Shown: positions 9,693 through 19,303, counted from the stretch's first letter. The stretch: 64,000 nucleotides of DNA from Sphingomonas cannabina (GCF_021391395.1 NZ_CP090059.1:2775001-2839000); one strand, 5' to 3'. A program made the numbers and translations. The notes: a model not told the origin generated them from the sequence alone.

Positions 9693-9740
9693 GCGCGACC
9701 CTCGCCGTGCGCCCGCGGGCGCCGCGACCCGCCTAAGGGC
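9685..9740 (+). promoter_or_regulatory. Attenuator-like stem-loop upstream of leuA
   Basis: GCCCTTAGGCG (9685-9695) pairs perfectly with CGCCTAAGGGC (9730-9740), an 11-bp stem whose first arm contains the leader stop codon. Nested inside is the self-complementary GCGCCCGCGGGCGC (9709-9722). The alternatives are mutually dependent on where a ribosome sits on the leader, as in amino-acid attenuators. There is no run of T after either stem, so a standard intrinsic terminator is not visible; Rho or translation-coupled control is possible. Confidence 0.65.
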
Positions 9741-9784
9741 CAGACCGACCCGACCGCCAACCGCGAAGACCCGCGAGACGACCC

Positions 9785-11446
9785 ATGCTGCGCAATCCCG
9801 AGACCAAGTACCGCCCCTTCCCCACCATCGACCTGCCCGACCGGCGCTGGCCGTCGGCGGTCATCGCCAAGCCGCCGCGCTGGCTCTCCACCGACATGCG
9901 CGACGGCAATCAGGCGCTGATCGATCCTATGGACGCGGAGAAGAAGACCCGATTTTTCGACCTGCTGGTCAAAGTGGGCCTCAAGGAGATCGAGGTCGGC
10001 TTCCCCGCCGCCGGCGCGACCGAGTTCGACTTCATCTCGAGCCTGGTCCGCTCGGACCGCATTCCCGAGGACGTGACGGTCCAGGTCCTGACGCAATCGC
10101 GCCGCGACCTCATCGAGACCAGCTTCAGGAGCCTGGAGGGCGCGCCCACCGCGATCGTCCACCTCTACAACGCCATCTCGCCGTCGTGGCGCCGCATCGT
10201 GTTCGGCATGAGCCGCGAGGAGATCAAGCAGATCGCGGTCGACGGCGTGAAGGTGCTGCGCGACCAGGCCGCGGCCTATCCCGGCACCGACTGGCGCTTC
10301 GAATACAGCCCCGAGACCTTCTCCACCGCCGAGCTCGATTTCAGCCTGGAGGTGTGCGAGGCGGTGATGGACGTGCTGCAGCCGACGCCGGAGAAGCCGC
10401 TGATCCTCAACCTGCCGGCGACGGTCGAGTGCGCGACGCCCAACGTCTATGCCGACCAGGTCGAATGGTTCGGCCGCCACATCCGCGACCGCGACAGCGT
10501 GGTGATCAGCCTCCACACCCACAACGACCGCGGCACCGGCGTCGCCGCGACCGAGCTGGGGCTGATGGCCGGCGCTGACCGCGTCGAGGGCTGCCTGTTC
10601 GGCAACGGCGAGCGCACCGGCAACGTCGACCTGGTGACGGTCGCGCTCAACATGTACACGCAGGGGATCGACCCGGGCCTGGATTTCTCGGACATCGACG
10701 AGGTCATCAAGACGGTCGAATATTGCAACAACATCCCCGTCCACCCGCGCCACCCCTATGCGGGCGACCTGGTCTTCACCGCCTTCTCGGGATCGCACCA
10801 GGACGCGATCAAGAAAGGCTTCGCGGCGCAGGAAGCGCGCAACGACGATCTCTGGGACGTGCCCTATCTGCCGATCGATCCCAAGGACTTGGGCCGCGAC
10901 TACGAGGCGGTGATCCGCGTCAACTCGCAGTCGGGCAAGGGCGGCGTCGCCTGGGTGCTGGAGCAGGACAAGGGCCTCAAGCTCCCCAAGCGGCTGCAGG
11001 CCGATTTCAGCCGCCACGTCCAGGCCTTCGCCGACCAGACCAGCCGCGAGCTCGATGCCGCCGACATCTGGCGGCTGTTCGAGACGACCTACCTGCCTGG
11101 CGCAGGCGATCGCATCACCCTCACCGACTATGAGGAGAGCGGCCAGCCCGGCGACCGGCTTTTCATAGGCCGGGTACGCGTCGACGGCGCCGAGCGCTCG
11201 ATCTCCGGCCGCGGCAACGGCCTGATCTCGGGCGTGGTCGCCGCGCTGGCGGAAGCGACCGGCCAGGCGCTGGAGGTGGTCGACTATAACGAGCACGCGA
11301 TCGGCCATGGGACGGACGTGCAGGCGGCGACCTATCTCGAATGTCGCACGCCCGACGGCCGCACCGTGTGGGGCGTCGGCATCGACAGCGACGTGGCGAC
11401 GGCTTCGGTCCGGGCGGCGATCGGGGCGGCGAACGCGGCTGGCTGA
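9785..11446 (+). CDS. leuA: 2-isopropylmalate synthase (long form)
   Basis: Condenses acetyl-CoA with 2-oxoisovalerate, the committed step of leucine synthesis. The 553-residue protein has the TIM-barrel catalytic domain with the [15 protein letters not shown] metal/substrate motif (around residue 37), the [10 protein letters not shown] histidine pair and [13 protein letters not shown], then the C-terminal LeuA regulatory domain that binds leucine (from about residue 430, ending [13 protein letters not shown]). The length and the N-terminal extension match the LeuA2 type seen in many alphaproteobacteria and actinobacteria. It is preceded by a leucine-rich leader and attenuator-like stem, so it is probably controlled both by feedback and by attenuation. 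Confidence 0.96.
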   Translation: MLRNPETKYRPFPTIDLPDRRWPSAVIAKPPRWLSTDMRDGNQALIDPMDAEKKTRFFDLLVKVGLKEIEVGFPAAGATEFDFISSLVRSDRIPEDVTVQVLTQSRRDLIETSFRSLEGAPTAIVHLYNAISPSWRRIVFGMSREEIKQIAVDGVKVLRDQAAAYPGTDWRFEYSPETFSTAELDFSLEVCEAVMDVLQPTPEKPLILNLPATVECATPNVYADQVEWFGRHIRDRDSVVISLHTHNDRGTGVAATELGLMAGADRVEGCLFGNGERTGNVDLVTVALNMYTQGIDPGLDFSDIDEVIKTVEYCNNIPVHPRHPYAGDLVFTAFSGSHQDAIKKGFAAQEARNDDLWDVPYLPIDPKDLGRDYEAVIRVNSQSGKGGVAWVLEQDKGLKLPKRLQADFSRHVQAFADQTSRELDAADIWRLFETTYLPGAGDRITLTDYEESGQPGDRLFIGRVRVDGAERSISGRGNGLISGVVAALAEATGQALEVVDYNEHAIGHGTDVQAATYLECRTPDGRTVWGVGIDSDVATASVRAAIGAANAAG

Positions 11447-11536
11447 GCCTGCATCTAATCGAATCGTTTAGTGACGGTTCCGGCCGTTGCTGAAAGACTC
11501 CTGCGCCAAGCACCATTTCGCGCAGGAGAAGTTCGG

Positions 11537-13117
11537 ATGTTGGATGCAGCAGGCGGTTCGGGTGCGGTTTCCGCGACGCAGGCGCAACAGCTGGCGCCGA
11601 GCCAGAACGGCGCCCGTGACCCGAAGGTCGAGCAGGCAGTCCAGCAGACCGCACGCTTTGCCCAGGAATATCACGGCGACCCGGCCTATGTGATCCAGCA
11701 GACCATGGCTGATCCCGATCTCAGTCAGGCACAGAAGGACGAATATATCGCCCGCGTGGTCGATCTCGCGAGTGGCTCCGACTCCGGCTTCCGCACCCAG
11801 GCGGGCGGGCTCGACGATCGCGCACGCGGCGAGCTGGTGACTGCGCTCGAGCAGATCGGCGTCGCCTATACCGATCCCGCCACGCCCGAGCTGCGCGAGC
11901 AGGTGACCGCGGCGATGGGCCGCAACATCGATTCGGGCCGGCTCGACGCCGATCAGATTTATTCGCTGGTCGATCCGTCACGCAATCCAGCGTCGGACGG
12001 GGTGCGCCAGCTGCTCAGCACTGCCACCGACGGTGCAGTGCTGCAGCAGGTCGCCTACGACTTGCGCACCGATGCCGGGCGCAACGGCTATGACATCAAC
12101 ACCCAGAACGGGATGCGCGGCGTCCAGGCGCTGACCGCCGCCGCCGATATCGCCGGCATGGCGGCGAAACACGGCTATTCGGCCGCGGCCAACGGCATCA
12201 TGGCCCATATCGCCGACCAGCCCAATCCCGGCGAGTTGATCCAGCTGATGGATCGGCTGCCGATGAACGCCTACGGCAACCCGCCGTCGGGCCGCGGCGG
12301 CTTCGACGCGGTCGCCTCCGCGCTCGCCGGCACCAACAACCTCTACGCGCAAGCCAAGTTCGACAAGGTCTTCAGCGCCATGGTCGATCTCAGTGGCGAA
12401 TCGAACGTGCTCGACCGCTCCGCGGGGCTCAACGACCTCGGCGCCTACTTCGACCGCAACCTCAGCCGGCTGAACCAGGAGACCACCTACGCGGGAAGCT
12501 GGAACGACCGCGGCGGTGATGCCAAGCCGCCGACGCCCTACCATTCGCTCACCGAGCGCTTCATGCGCAACGTGATGCTCAACAGCGAGTTCGACGGCAA
12601 GGCCGCCACCCAGCAGGCGATCGGCGACGAGATGGCGCGGCTCGGCAACATCGTCGGCGCGCGCCCCGGCGCGGGCGCTCCCAACGAGGCGCAGCGCACC
12701 GAGGCGGCGATGCAGTTCGGCACGCTGCTCGGCTCGATGCAGGGCGCCGCGGCGTCCTACGTCAAGAGCACCCGTGATAGCGCCGACCAGCAGATCGAAT
12801 CGATCCGCACCATCACCGATCTCCTCACCGATCAGGTGCTCGGCAAGACCGGTCCGCTCGGCGAAGCGTTCGGCGGTCAGCTCGTCGATGCCTTCTGGGA
12901 TCATCTCGGCAGCAGCGCCGAAGCCGGCGCCGAACAGGACGTCAGCGACGCGATGGGACAGCTCACCGACATCGGCGAGGCGATCGACCAGGCGATGACG
13001 CGGTCGCTGCGCGACAACTACCCGCCCTCGACCGCCGATCGGACGGGGGTCAACGGCCCAGGCATCATCGCCGACTACGAAGGAGCGGTGACGACGCACC
13101 GGGCCAATCCGGAGTGA
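11537..13117 (+). CDS. Large orphan helical protein, unknown function
   Basis: A 526-residue protein beginning MLDAAGGSGAVSATQAQQLAPSQNG. GCAGGAGAAG precedes the ATG at 11537, a strong Shine-Dalgarno. It has no signal peptide and no membrane spans; it is rich in Ala, Gln, Asp and Gly and looks wholly alpha-helical with several amphipathic repeats (QIYSLVDP, LIQLMDRLP, DVSDAMGQLTDIGEAIDQAM). I see no catalytic motif. The style resembles the helical leader modules of secreted polymorphic toxins or effectors, but no toxin domain follows, so this is only a resemblance. It stands alone between leuA and a small secreted protein. Confidence 0.75.
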   Translation: MLDAAGGSGAVSATQAQQLAPSQNGARDPKVEQAVQQTARFAQEYHGDPAYVIQQTMADPDLSQAQKDEYIARVVDLASGSDSGFRTQAGGLDDRARGELVTALEQIGVAYTDPATPELREQVTAAMGRNIDSGRLDADQIYSLVDPSRNPASDGVRQLLSTATDGAVLQQVAYDLRTDAGRNGYDINTQNGMRGVQALTAAADIAGMAAKHGYSAAANGIMAHIADQPNPGELIQLMDRLPMNAYGNPPSGRGGFDAVASALAGTNNLYAQAKFDKVFSAMVDLSGESNVLDRSAGLNDLGAYFDRNLSRLNQETTYAGSWNDRGGDAKPPTPYHSLTERFMRNVMLNSEFDGKAATQQAIGDEMARLGNIVGARPGAGAPNEAQRTEAAMQFGTLLGSMQGAAASYVKSTRDSADQQIESIRTITDLLTDQVLGKTGPLGEAFGGQLVDAFWDHLGSSAEAGAEQDVSDAMGQLTDIGEAIDQAMTRSLRDNYPPSTADRTGVNGPGIIADYEGAVTTHRANPE

Positions 13118-13270
13118 CGGATGGGTCAGTTCTCCGCCAACTGCTCCGGGCGCGGGTATTCTACATCCCGTGCTCACCGATCCTGAACCTCGGCTGCCGA
13201 TCGGGTTCAGCGCCGCCTCAGCCGGCCTGCACTATTCGCCGATGATGCGAAGACCCGCAGGAGATCGGAC

Positions 13271-13576
13271 ATGACCCTGAAGACCTTGTTGCTCGGCCTC
13301 ACCGCCGCCGCCGCGATCGCGGTGCCCGGTGTCGCGTCGGCGCAATATTATGACCATGGCCGCGGATATTACGGCCGCGGCTATTATGACGGCCCCCGCT
13401 ATGACGGCCGCCGCGACTATCGCCATCACGATCGCTGGGATCGCCGCGACCGGTGGAGCCGGTGGGACCGCTATCGCTGGGAGCAGCGCCGCCGCTGGGC
13501 ACGGGAACGGCGCCATCATCGCCACTATCGCGATTACGACCGAGGCGGGTGGAACGGCTACGGCTATTATCGCTGA
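13271..13576 (+). CDS. Small secreted Tyr/Arg/Trp/His-rich protein
   Basis: A 101-residue protein with a clear signal peptide (MTLKTLLLGLTAAAAIAVPGVASA) followed by a mature part made almost entirely of Tyr, Arg, Asp, Trp, Gly and His, with pseudo-repeats such as RGYYGRGYYDG and DRWDRRDRWSRWDR. No cysteine is present. Such low-complexity secreted proteins are frequent in sphingomonads; none has a function I can name. GGAGATC precedes the ATG. It ends facing folE, with a hairpin between them. Confidence 0.8.
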   Translation: MTLKTLLLGLTAAAAIAVPGVASAQYYDHGRGYYGRGYYDGPRYDGRRDYRHHDRWDRRDRWSRWDRYRWEQRRRWARERRHHRHYRDYDRGGWNGYGYYR

Positions 13577-13595
13577 TCCACGCGAGGAGAGGTTC

Positions 13596-13625
13596 GGGAC
13601 CGGCTGTCACATGGCGGCCGGTCCC
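13596..13625. terminator. Hairpin between convergent genes
   Basis: GGGACCGGC (13596-13604) pairs with GCCGGTCCC (13617-13625), a perfect 9-bp GC-rich stem with a 12-base loop. It lies between the convergent stops of the small secreted gene and folE, a natural site for a bidirectional terminator. No T-run is present on either strand, so termination efficiency is uncertain. Confidence 0.5.
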
Positions 13626-13635
13626 GTCCCGTTCA

Positions 13636-14256
13636 TCAGTCCCTGACCCCCATCAGCGCCAGCACTTCCTTGCGGCTGCGATCGTCCTCGCGGAACACGC
13701 CCATCATCCGGCTGGTGACCATCGCCACGCCCGGCGTGCGCACGCCGCGCGCGGTCATGCAGGCGTGGCTCGCCTCGATCACCACCGCGACGCCGCGCGG
13801 CTTGAGATTGTCCCAGATGCAGTCGGCGACCTCGGCGGTCAGCCGCTCCTGAACCTGCAGCCGCCGCGCGAAGCCGTGCAGCACGCGCGCGAGCTTCGAG
13901 ATGCCGACGACATGGTCCTGCGGCAGATAGGCGATGTGCGCCCTGCCGATGATCGGCGCCATATGATGCTCGCAATGCGACTGGAACGGAATGTCCTTGA
14001 GCAGCACGATCTCGTCATAGCCGCCCACTTCCTCGAACACGCGGCTCAGATGCTCCGAGGGGTGTTCGCCATAGCCCTGGCAATATTCCTTCCACGCGCG
14101 CGCGACGCGCTTCGGCGTGTCGAGCAGCCCTTCGCGATTCGGATCGTCGCCGGCCCAGCGGATCAGCGTCCGCACCGCCTCCGCGACCTCGTCGGGCACC
14201 GGAATCTTGGGGGCGGAAGCGACCAGATCGCCGTCGTCGGGTTCGTCGCCATGCAT
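13636..14256 (-). CDS. folE: GTP cyclohydrolase I
   Basis: Zinc-dependent decameric enzyme that opens GTP to dihydroneopterin triphosphate, the first step of folate (tetrahydropterin) synthesis. The 206-residue protein carries the zinc ligands and catalytic histidines in [14 protein letters not shown] and [10 protein letters not shown], plus [15 protein letters not shown], all hallmarks of type I FolE. The ATG at 14256 is chosen because AGGAG lies at a good distance upstream and the residues before it are not family-like. It is divergent from the TonB receptor, with 238 bases between them. Confidence 0.95.
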   Translation of the reverse strand: MHGDEPDDGDLVASAPKIPVPDEVAEAVRTLIRWAGDDPNREGLLDTPKRVARAWKEYCQGYGEHPSEHLSRVFEEVGGYDEIVLLKDIPFQSHCEHHMAPIIGRAHIAYLPQDHVVGISKLARVLHGFARRLQVQERLTAEVADCIWDNLKPRGVAVVIEASHACMTARGVRTPGVAMVTSRMMGVFREDDRSRKEVLALMGVRD

Positions 14257-14395
14257 GTCCGTTCTCGTCTCCTGCGTCGCTTCCGCCGGATTTCCGTTAC
14301 GGCAGTCGCGATTTTCCAAATATCGGTCTTGTATTGAAACTGTTTCACCTTGGCCACAGCCCGGAAAAACCGCGGAAAAGCTGAGTTAAATGCAA

Positions 14396-14425
14396 TTGAC
14401 GCTTCAGAATCGTGGGCGTTAGTAT
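14396..14425 (+). promoter_or_regulatory. Candidate promoter of the TonB-dependent receptor
   Basis: TTGACG (14396-14401) and TAGTAT (14420-14425) are separated by 18 bases, matching five of six and four of six sigma-70-type positions. They lie 70 bases before the receptor start in a locally AT-rich stretch. I see no Fur-box-like palindrome. Confidence 0.45.
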
Positions 14426-14494
14426 CTCCGGTATGGTTTTCCAACCCCGTTAGACCGGCTCGAAGACCGGCGGCGGACAAGAGAGGGGATGTCC

Positions 14495-17400
14495 ATGAAG
14501 AAGTTCGAGCTGCTTGCGGCTTCGGCGTTGACTTTGGTCGCCGCCACGCCCGCTTTCGCCCAGGATACCGCCGCAACGCAAGCGCCGCCAGCCGCGGCGA
14601 CGCAGACGGCGGACGAAGATCAGGGCGGCGTCGCCGACATCGTCATCACTGCGCAGCGCCAGTCCGAACGGCTCCAGGACGTGCCGATCGCGGTGTCGGC
14701 CTTCACCGCCGAGAACCTTCAGCAGCAGCAGATCGTCAACCCGACCGCGCTGCAGCAGACGCTGCCCAACATCACCTATACCAAGACCAACTTCACCAGC
14801 TCGAGCTTCACCATCCGCGGCATCGGCGATCTGTGCGTGGGCGTCACCTGCGACAGCGCGACCGCGATCCACGTCAACGACATGCCCCTGCTCGGCAGCC
14901 GCCTGTTCGAAAGCGAGTTCTACGACCTCGAGCGCGTCGAGGTGCTGCGCGGGCCGCAGGGCACGCTGTTCGGCCGCAACGCGACGTCGGGCGTGGTCAA
15001 CTTCATCACCGCCAAGCCCGACCTCTCGGGTATCCATGCCGCGGGCGAGTTCGAATACGGCAATTACGACTCCAAGCAGGCGAAGGCGATGCTGAACGTG
15101 CCGCTTGCGAGCACGCTGGGCGTGCGCGTCGCCGGCATGTGGCTCAACCGCGACGGCTATACGAAGAACCTCCACACCGGCAACCGCATCGACGGCCGCG
15201 ACCTGTGGTCGGTGCGCGGCACCATCTCGTGGGAACCCGATCCCAATACCCGGCTCGACCTGATCGGCTATTATTTCCACGAGAAGGACGACCGCTCCCG
15301 CATCCAGAAGCAGCTCTGCCACCGCGACCCGACCGGCGTGCTCGGCTGCCTGCCCGACCGCCTGGCCAATGAGACCACCAACGGCAACTCGCTGCTCAAC
15401 ACGATCTTCACCTCGACCGAGGTGATCAACCTCAACTTCGGCGCCGCGGCAGGGCTGTTCCGGCCGCTTTCGACCGGCAGCCTCTACAACCCCAACGACG
15501 CCTATGCCGGCGTCGTCAACCCGCGCGGCATGCGCACGGTCGACATCGATTTCGAGCCGACCTATTTCGCCAAGGAGCAGCAGTACACCGCCAAGTTCTT
15601 CCACGATTTCGGTTCGGTCTCGCTCAACATGACCGGCGGCTACATGGAGAACGAGGTCCGCTCGCGTACCGACTACAACCTGGCGGTCAGCAGCTTCTCC
15701 ACCTCCGCGCTTCAGGCGCTGGAACTCTATGCAAGCAACCCGTCGCCGTACCAACCGCTCTTCCAGGCGATCCGCAACACGCTGATCCCCAATGGTCCGA
15801 CCGGCGGCCTGTGCCAGTCGGCGCCCGATCCCAATAACCTCGGCGTGTTCGGTGGGGCGTCGATCGGCTGCTATCCGACCAGCCTCGATTTCGACGAATC
15901 GAGCCAGAAGGTGAAGCAATATTCCGCCGAAGCGCACATCGACAGCCATTTCGATGGGATGTTCAACTTCCTGCTCGGCGGCATCTATTTCGACAGCAAG
16001 ACCTATAACAACAGCTATTACGTCAACAGCTTCGGCCTGGATTATGCCGCAGCGATCCTCGGCGCCGGGCAGACGATCGGCCAGCGGGCGGCGGGCAACG
16101 TCACCTATCCCGCGGTCTACCGAGCCTCGCCGTTCTTCCGGAACAACACCGACTTCTTCCACCTGAAGTCGTGGGGCGTGTTCGGCGAGACCTATTTCGA
16201 ATTCAACGATAAGGTGAAACTGACGCTGGGCCTGCGCTACAACCACGATGAGAAATATGTGCGGGCGCGCAGCACCCTGCTCTCGGACGCGATCGGCCAA
16301 GGGGTGTTCATCCCTTATGGCAGCGATTCCTTCACCGACGCAGTCAACTACGCCAATCTCGATTTCGACGCGAACACGCCTGGCGCGCAAGACTTCGCGA
16401 TCAATAAGGTCAAGTTCAACCGGCTGACCGGCCGCGCGGTGCTCGACTATCGCATCACGCCCGACAACCTGCTCTACGCATCCTACTCGCGCGGATATAA
16501 GTCGGGCGGCATCAACCCGCCGCTGTCGCCGTCGTTTGCGGTGCCGATTACGTTCGATCCGGAGAAGGTCGACGCGTTCGAGATCGGGTCGAAGAACACC
16601 TTCGGCAACGGGAAGCTGCGGCTCAATGTCACCGGCTTCTACTACAAGTACAACAGCTTGCAGCTCAGCCGCATCGTCTCGCGCACTGCGGTCAACGACA
16701 ACGTCAACGCCGACATCTACGGCGTCGAGGCGGAGGCGATCATCAGCCCGGTCCGCAAGTTCGTGGTCAACGCGAACTTCAGCTACCTGCATTCGAAGGT
16801 GTCGAGCGACAAGTTCATCGCCGATCCACGCGACCCTTCGGGCGGCCGGTCGGATGCGGTGATCATCAAGGACATCTCGAACGCGGCGAACTGTGCGATC
16901 CTGTCCAACACGGGCAGCGCCGTGGCGGTGAACACCTTCGTCACGGCGGTCAATTCCGCCATCGGCCTCCGCGGACCGACGGCAGTGCCGGGCACCAACA
17001 CCACCGGCGCATTCAGCGTCTGCTCGGCGCTGCAGGCGGCCGCGGCCAATCCGTCGGCGCCGCTCCGCGCGCTGTTCGGCGTGCCGACCGGCGCCCTGCC
17101 CTTCACCATGCTCGGCAGCGGCGTCGACGTGAACATCCGCGGCAACAAGCTGCCCGGTGCGCCGACCTACAAGGCGTCGGTGGGCGCGCAGTACACCATC
17201 GACTTCGCCAACGGCATGTCGCTGGTGCCGCGCGCCGACCTCAACTTCACCGGCAACAGCTACGCCAGCGTGTTCAACCGCCAGATGGACCGCCTGCCCG
17301 CCTATGAGGTGATCAACGCGCAGATCACGCTGAACGGCGCCGACGACCGGTGGTATCTGCGCGGCTTCGTGCAGAACCTGACCAACAACAACGCGGTCAC

Positions 17401-17497
17401 CGGCCAATATACCGGCGATCAGGCGTCGGGTCTCTACACCAACGTCTTCACGATCGAGCCGCGGCGCTACGGCATCGCTGCCGGCTTCCGCTTCTGA
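14495..17497 (+). CDS. TonB-dependent outer-membrane receptor
   Basis: A 1000-residue outer-membrane active transporter driven by TonB-ExbBD. It has a signal peptide (MKKFELLAASALTLVAATPAFA) and a TonB box-like DIVITAQRQSERLQDVPIAVS. The plug domain contains the VLRGPQGTLFGRNATSGVVNFITAKP motif, followed by a beta-barrel ending in aromatic RRYGIAAGFRF, the usual outer-membrane insertion signal. Two cysteines in the plug (DLCVGVTCDS) may form a loop disulfide. The ATG at 14495 is better placed for GAGAGG than the ATG six bases earlier. The large CirA-like sphingomonad class takes up diverse compounds; the substrate cannot be read from sequence. It stands alone with a strong terminator behind it. 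Confidence 0.93.
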   Translation: MKKFELLAASALTLVAATPAFAQDTAATQAPPAAATQTADEDQGGVADIVITAQRQSERLQDVPIAVSAFTAENLQQQQIVNPTALQQTLPNITYTKTNFTSSSFTIRGIGDLCVGVTCDSATAIHVNDMPLLGSRLFESEFYDLERVEVLRGPQGTLFGRNATSGVVNFITAKPDLSGIHAAGEFEYGNYDSKQAKAMLNVPLASTLGVRVAGMWLNRDGYTKNLHTGNRIDGRDLWSVRGTISWEPDPNTRLDLIGYYFHEKDDRSRIQKQLCHRDPTGVLGCLPDRLANETTNGNSLLNTIFTSTEVINLNFGAAAGLFRPLSTGSLYNPNDAYAGVVNPRGMRTVDIDFEPTYFAKEQQYTAKFFHDFGSVSLNMTGGYMENEVRSRTDYNLAVSSFSTSALQALELYASNPSPYQPLFQAIRNTLIPNGPTGGLCQSAPDPNNLGVFGGASIGCYPTSLDFDESSQKVKQYSAEAHIDSHFDGMFNFLLGGIYFDSKTYNNSYYVNSFGLDYAAAILGAGQTIGQRAAGNVTYPAVYRASPFFRNNTDFFHLKSWGVFGETYFEFNDKVKLTLGLRYNHDEKYVRARSTLLSDAIGQGVFIPYGSDSFTDAVNYANLDFDANTPGAQDFAINKVKFNRLTGRAVLDYRITPDNLLYASYSRGYKSGGINPPLSPSFAVPITFDPEKVDAFEIGSKNTFGNGKLRLNVTGFYYKYNSLQLSRIVSRTAVNDNVNADIYGVEAEAIISPVRKFVVNANFSYLHSKVSSDKFIADPRDPSGGRSDAVIIKDISNAANCAILSNTGSAVAVNTFVTAVNSAIGLRGPTAVPGTNTTGAFSVCSALQAAAANPSAPLRALFGVPTGALPFTMLGSGVDVNIRGNKLPGAPTYKASVGAQYTIDFANGMSLVPRADLNFTGNSYASVFNRQMDRLPAYEVINAQITLNGADDRWYLRGFVQNLTNNNAVTGQYTGDQASGLYTNVFTIEPRRYGIAAGFRF

Positions 17498-17516
17498 TCG
17501 GCGGAGGGGAGGAGAA

Positions 17517-17546
17517 GGGGCGGGTGCACGGCGCCCGCCCCTTTTT
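17517..17546 (+). terminator. Rho-independent terminator of the TonB receptor
   Basis: GGGGCGGG (17517-17524), a 9-base loop, CCCGCCCC (17534-17541) and then five T. The 8-bp all-GC stem with a T-run 20 bases after the stop codon is a textbook intrinsic terminator. Confidence 0.92.
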
Positions 17547-17852
17547 CTCGCCGTCTCGATGCAGTCGACCGCACCGGACGGACGCTTCACCGCACCGGAG
17601 CGGGCGACTGTACCAAAAGCGCTTCACAAGCGCGGCCGGGTCCGCTGGAAATCCCTTGACGGCACATGGCAAGGGATATCGACGAAGAAACAGGCTCCAA
17701 ATACGTGGATAACCGTCACAAGACGCGTGCATCCGGCGAAAATCCGCAATACATCACGCGAAGCGACAACGGCGGGAGGCAGCGCCAGGCCGTCGGCGCT
17801 TATCAAGGAATGAACGCGGGGGTAGGCCCCTCGCGATGAGTGGGAGAAGAAC
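17547..17852. other. Intergenic stretch without a recognisable gene
   Basis: These 306 bases between the terminator and the SWIB gene hold no open frame with a convincing start or composition on either strand. A TTGACG at 17656-17661 could be a -35 element but has no matching -10 at standard spacing. The last bases supply the GGAG Shine-Dalgarno of the SWIB gene. I see no RNA gene or repeat. Confidence 0.6.
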
Positions 17853-18131
17853 ATGGCAAAGGAAGCCACCAAGAAGTCCGGCGGCGCTCGTGGGGGGATC
17901 ACCGCGCCGGTGACTCCGTCTCCGGAGCTCGCCGCGATCGTCGGCAACGGCCCGCTGCCGCGCAGCGAGATCGTCAGCAAGATCTGGGCTCACATCAAGG
18001 CGAACAACCTTCAGAACCCGGCGAACAAGCGCGAGATCCTGGCCGACGACAAGCTGAAGAAGATCTTCGGCAAGGACAAGGCCACGATGTTCGAGATGAA
18101 CAAGCACATCAGCGGCCACGTCAAGGCGTGA
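17853..18131 (+). CDS. Single SWIB/MDM2-domain protein
   Basis: A 92-residue protein consisting of a basic N terminus (MAKEATKKSGGARGG) and one SWIB domain (LAAIVGNGPLPRSEIVSKIWAHIKANNLQN through REILADDKLKKIFGKD). The SWIB fold is best known from eukaryotic SWI/SNF complexes and MDM2; stand-alone copies occur in some bacteria including chlamydiae and alphaproteobacteria. A DNA-compaction or protein-interaction role is plausible from the basic tail. GGAG precedes the ATG. No partner gene is adjacent. Confidence 0.92.
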   Translation: MAKEATKKSGGARGGITAPVTPSPELAAIVGNGPLPRSEIVSKIWAHIKANNLQNPANKREILADDKLKKIFGKDKATMFEMNKHISGHVKA

Positions 18132-18230
18132 GCCCAAGCGCCCGGCGGCGATACCCTCGCCGCCGGACCGCCTGCCGGGCGCGCGGCGCCGGCAAATTGA
18201 GGGGACTGGACCATGTCCGCCCCCTCCACC

Positions 18231-18348
18231 GTCATCCCGGACCTGTTCCGGGGTCCACGGGCAACCAAGCGTAGCTTTCGCGGTTCCAGCCGAAACCGCA
18301 GCGCCATTCCTTGTGGAGACGTGGATGCCGGAACAAGTCCGGCATGAC
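18231..18348. repeat. Inverted repeat pair (type B variant) between SWIB and SapC genes
   Basis: The left arm (18231-18258) runs from GTCATCCCGGAC to GGGGTCCAC; the right arm (18321-18348) runs from GTGGATGCCGGAA to CCGGCATGAC. The outer ends are the GTCAT/ATGAC seen in the other type B elements while the core differs, so this is a diverged member. The 383-base gap 18132-18514 otherwise holds only a GC-rich hairpin at 18140-18180 and the SapC Shine-Dalgarno. Confidence 0.75.
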
Positions 18349-18514
18349 GATTTAGGCCGTCCCAGGCCGTGGCGCGGCCACAAAGGCTTCCAAAGCCAAG
18401 TCCGCCCCTCTCAACAGCTTGCGGCCGCCCCGCGCTCCGCCTAGTAAGCGGTGATCGTCAGACGCAGCGTGCGCCGGGCGGCAAAGATTCCAACTCCCGC
18501 AGGAGAGACCTTCG

Positions 18515-19303
18515 ATGGCCACCAATCCGGCCGCCCAGCTTCCGTTGTTCTACAACGACCTTCAGCCGCTCTCGAGCCAGACCCATGCCGACTGGCGCGT
18601 GCGCCAGACCAATGCCGCGCCGTTCCTCGCCGCCCAGCACGCCGTGCCGCTGACGGTCGAGGAGTTCCCGCTGGTCCAGCGCCGCATGCCGATCGTGTTC
18701 TCGGTCGGCGACGATCCGATCCCGCTCGCGCTCATGGGCCTCAACGAAGGCGTCAACGTCTTCATCGACAGCGAGGGCAAGCTGCGCGATCAGGAGACCT
18801 ACGTCCCGGCCTATATCCGCCGCTATCCCTATATGCTGGCGCGCCTGCGTCCGGATGCGGACGAGTTGTCGCTGTGCTTCGACCCGTCGTCGGACACGAT
18901 CGGTGCGTTCGATGAAGGCGAGAAGCTGTTCGAGAACGGCGAGCCGACCGAAGTGACCAAGGCGATCCTGGGCTTTGCCGAGCAGTTCGAGCAGGCCGGC
19001 CAGCGCACGTCGCAGTTCATGGCCGAGCTCAAGCAGCTCGAGCTGCTGATCGACGGCGAGGTTCAGATCCAGCCCGACGGCGCGGCGCAGCCGTTCATCT
19101 ACCGCGGCTTCCAGATGGTCGACGAGAAGAAGCTCACCGAGCTGCGCGGCGACCAGCTGCGCAAGATGGTGCAGTCGGGGATGCTGCCGCTGGTCTATGC
19201 CCATCTCTTCTCGCTGAGCCTGATGCGCGATCTGTTCGCCAAGCAGGCGCAGCAGGGTAACGCGCCGGTGCCGGCCTCGGCGATCGAGGCCGCCAACGCC
19301 TGA
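18515..19303 (+). CDS. SapC-family protein
   Basis: A 262-residue protein of the SapC family (named after a Campylobacter surface-layer locus). Family marks are the N-terminal LPLFYNDLQPLSSQTHADWRVR, the central YVPAYIRRYPYML and LSLCFDPSS segments, and the C-terminal FQMVDEKKLTELRGDQLRKM. It has no signal peptide or membrane span. In alphaproteobacteria SapC-like genes often sit near TonB receptors and tryptophan halogenases in presumed carbohydrate-use loci, so a helper role in that setting is inferred; here the nearest receptor is at 14.5-17.5 kb. AGGAGAG precedes the ATG at good spacing and a strong terminator follows. Confidence 0.88.
   Translation: MATNPAAQLPLFYNDLQPLSSQTHADWRVRQTNAAPFLAAQHAVPLTVEEFPLVQRRMPIVFSVGDDPIPLALMGLNEGVNVFIDSEGKLRDQETYVPAYIRRYPYMLARLRPDADELSLCFDPSSDTIGAFDEGEKLFENGEPTEVTKAILGFAEQFEQAGQRTSQFMAELKQLELLIDGEVQIQPDGAAQPFIYRGFQMVDEKKLTELRGDQLRKMVQSGMLPLVYAHLFSLSLMRDLFAKQAQQGNAPVPASAIEAANA

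Noticed and set aside
14450..17590. A 1046-codon open frame antisense to the TonB receptor, and similar long antisense frames opposite ilvB, the RND permease and leuA.
   Set aside because: In very GC-rich genes stop codons are scarce in the opposite strand. These frames are rich in Arg, Ala and Gly, show no domain, and have no Shine-Dalgarno; the sense genes are unmistakable.
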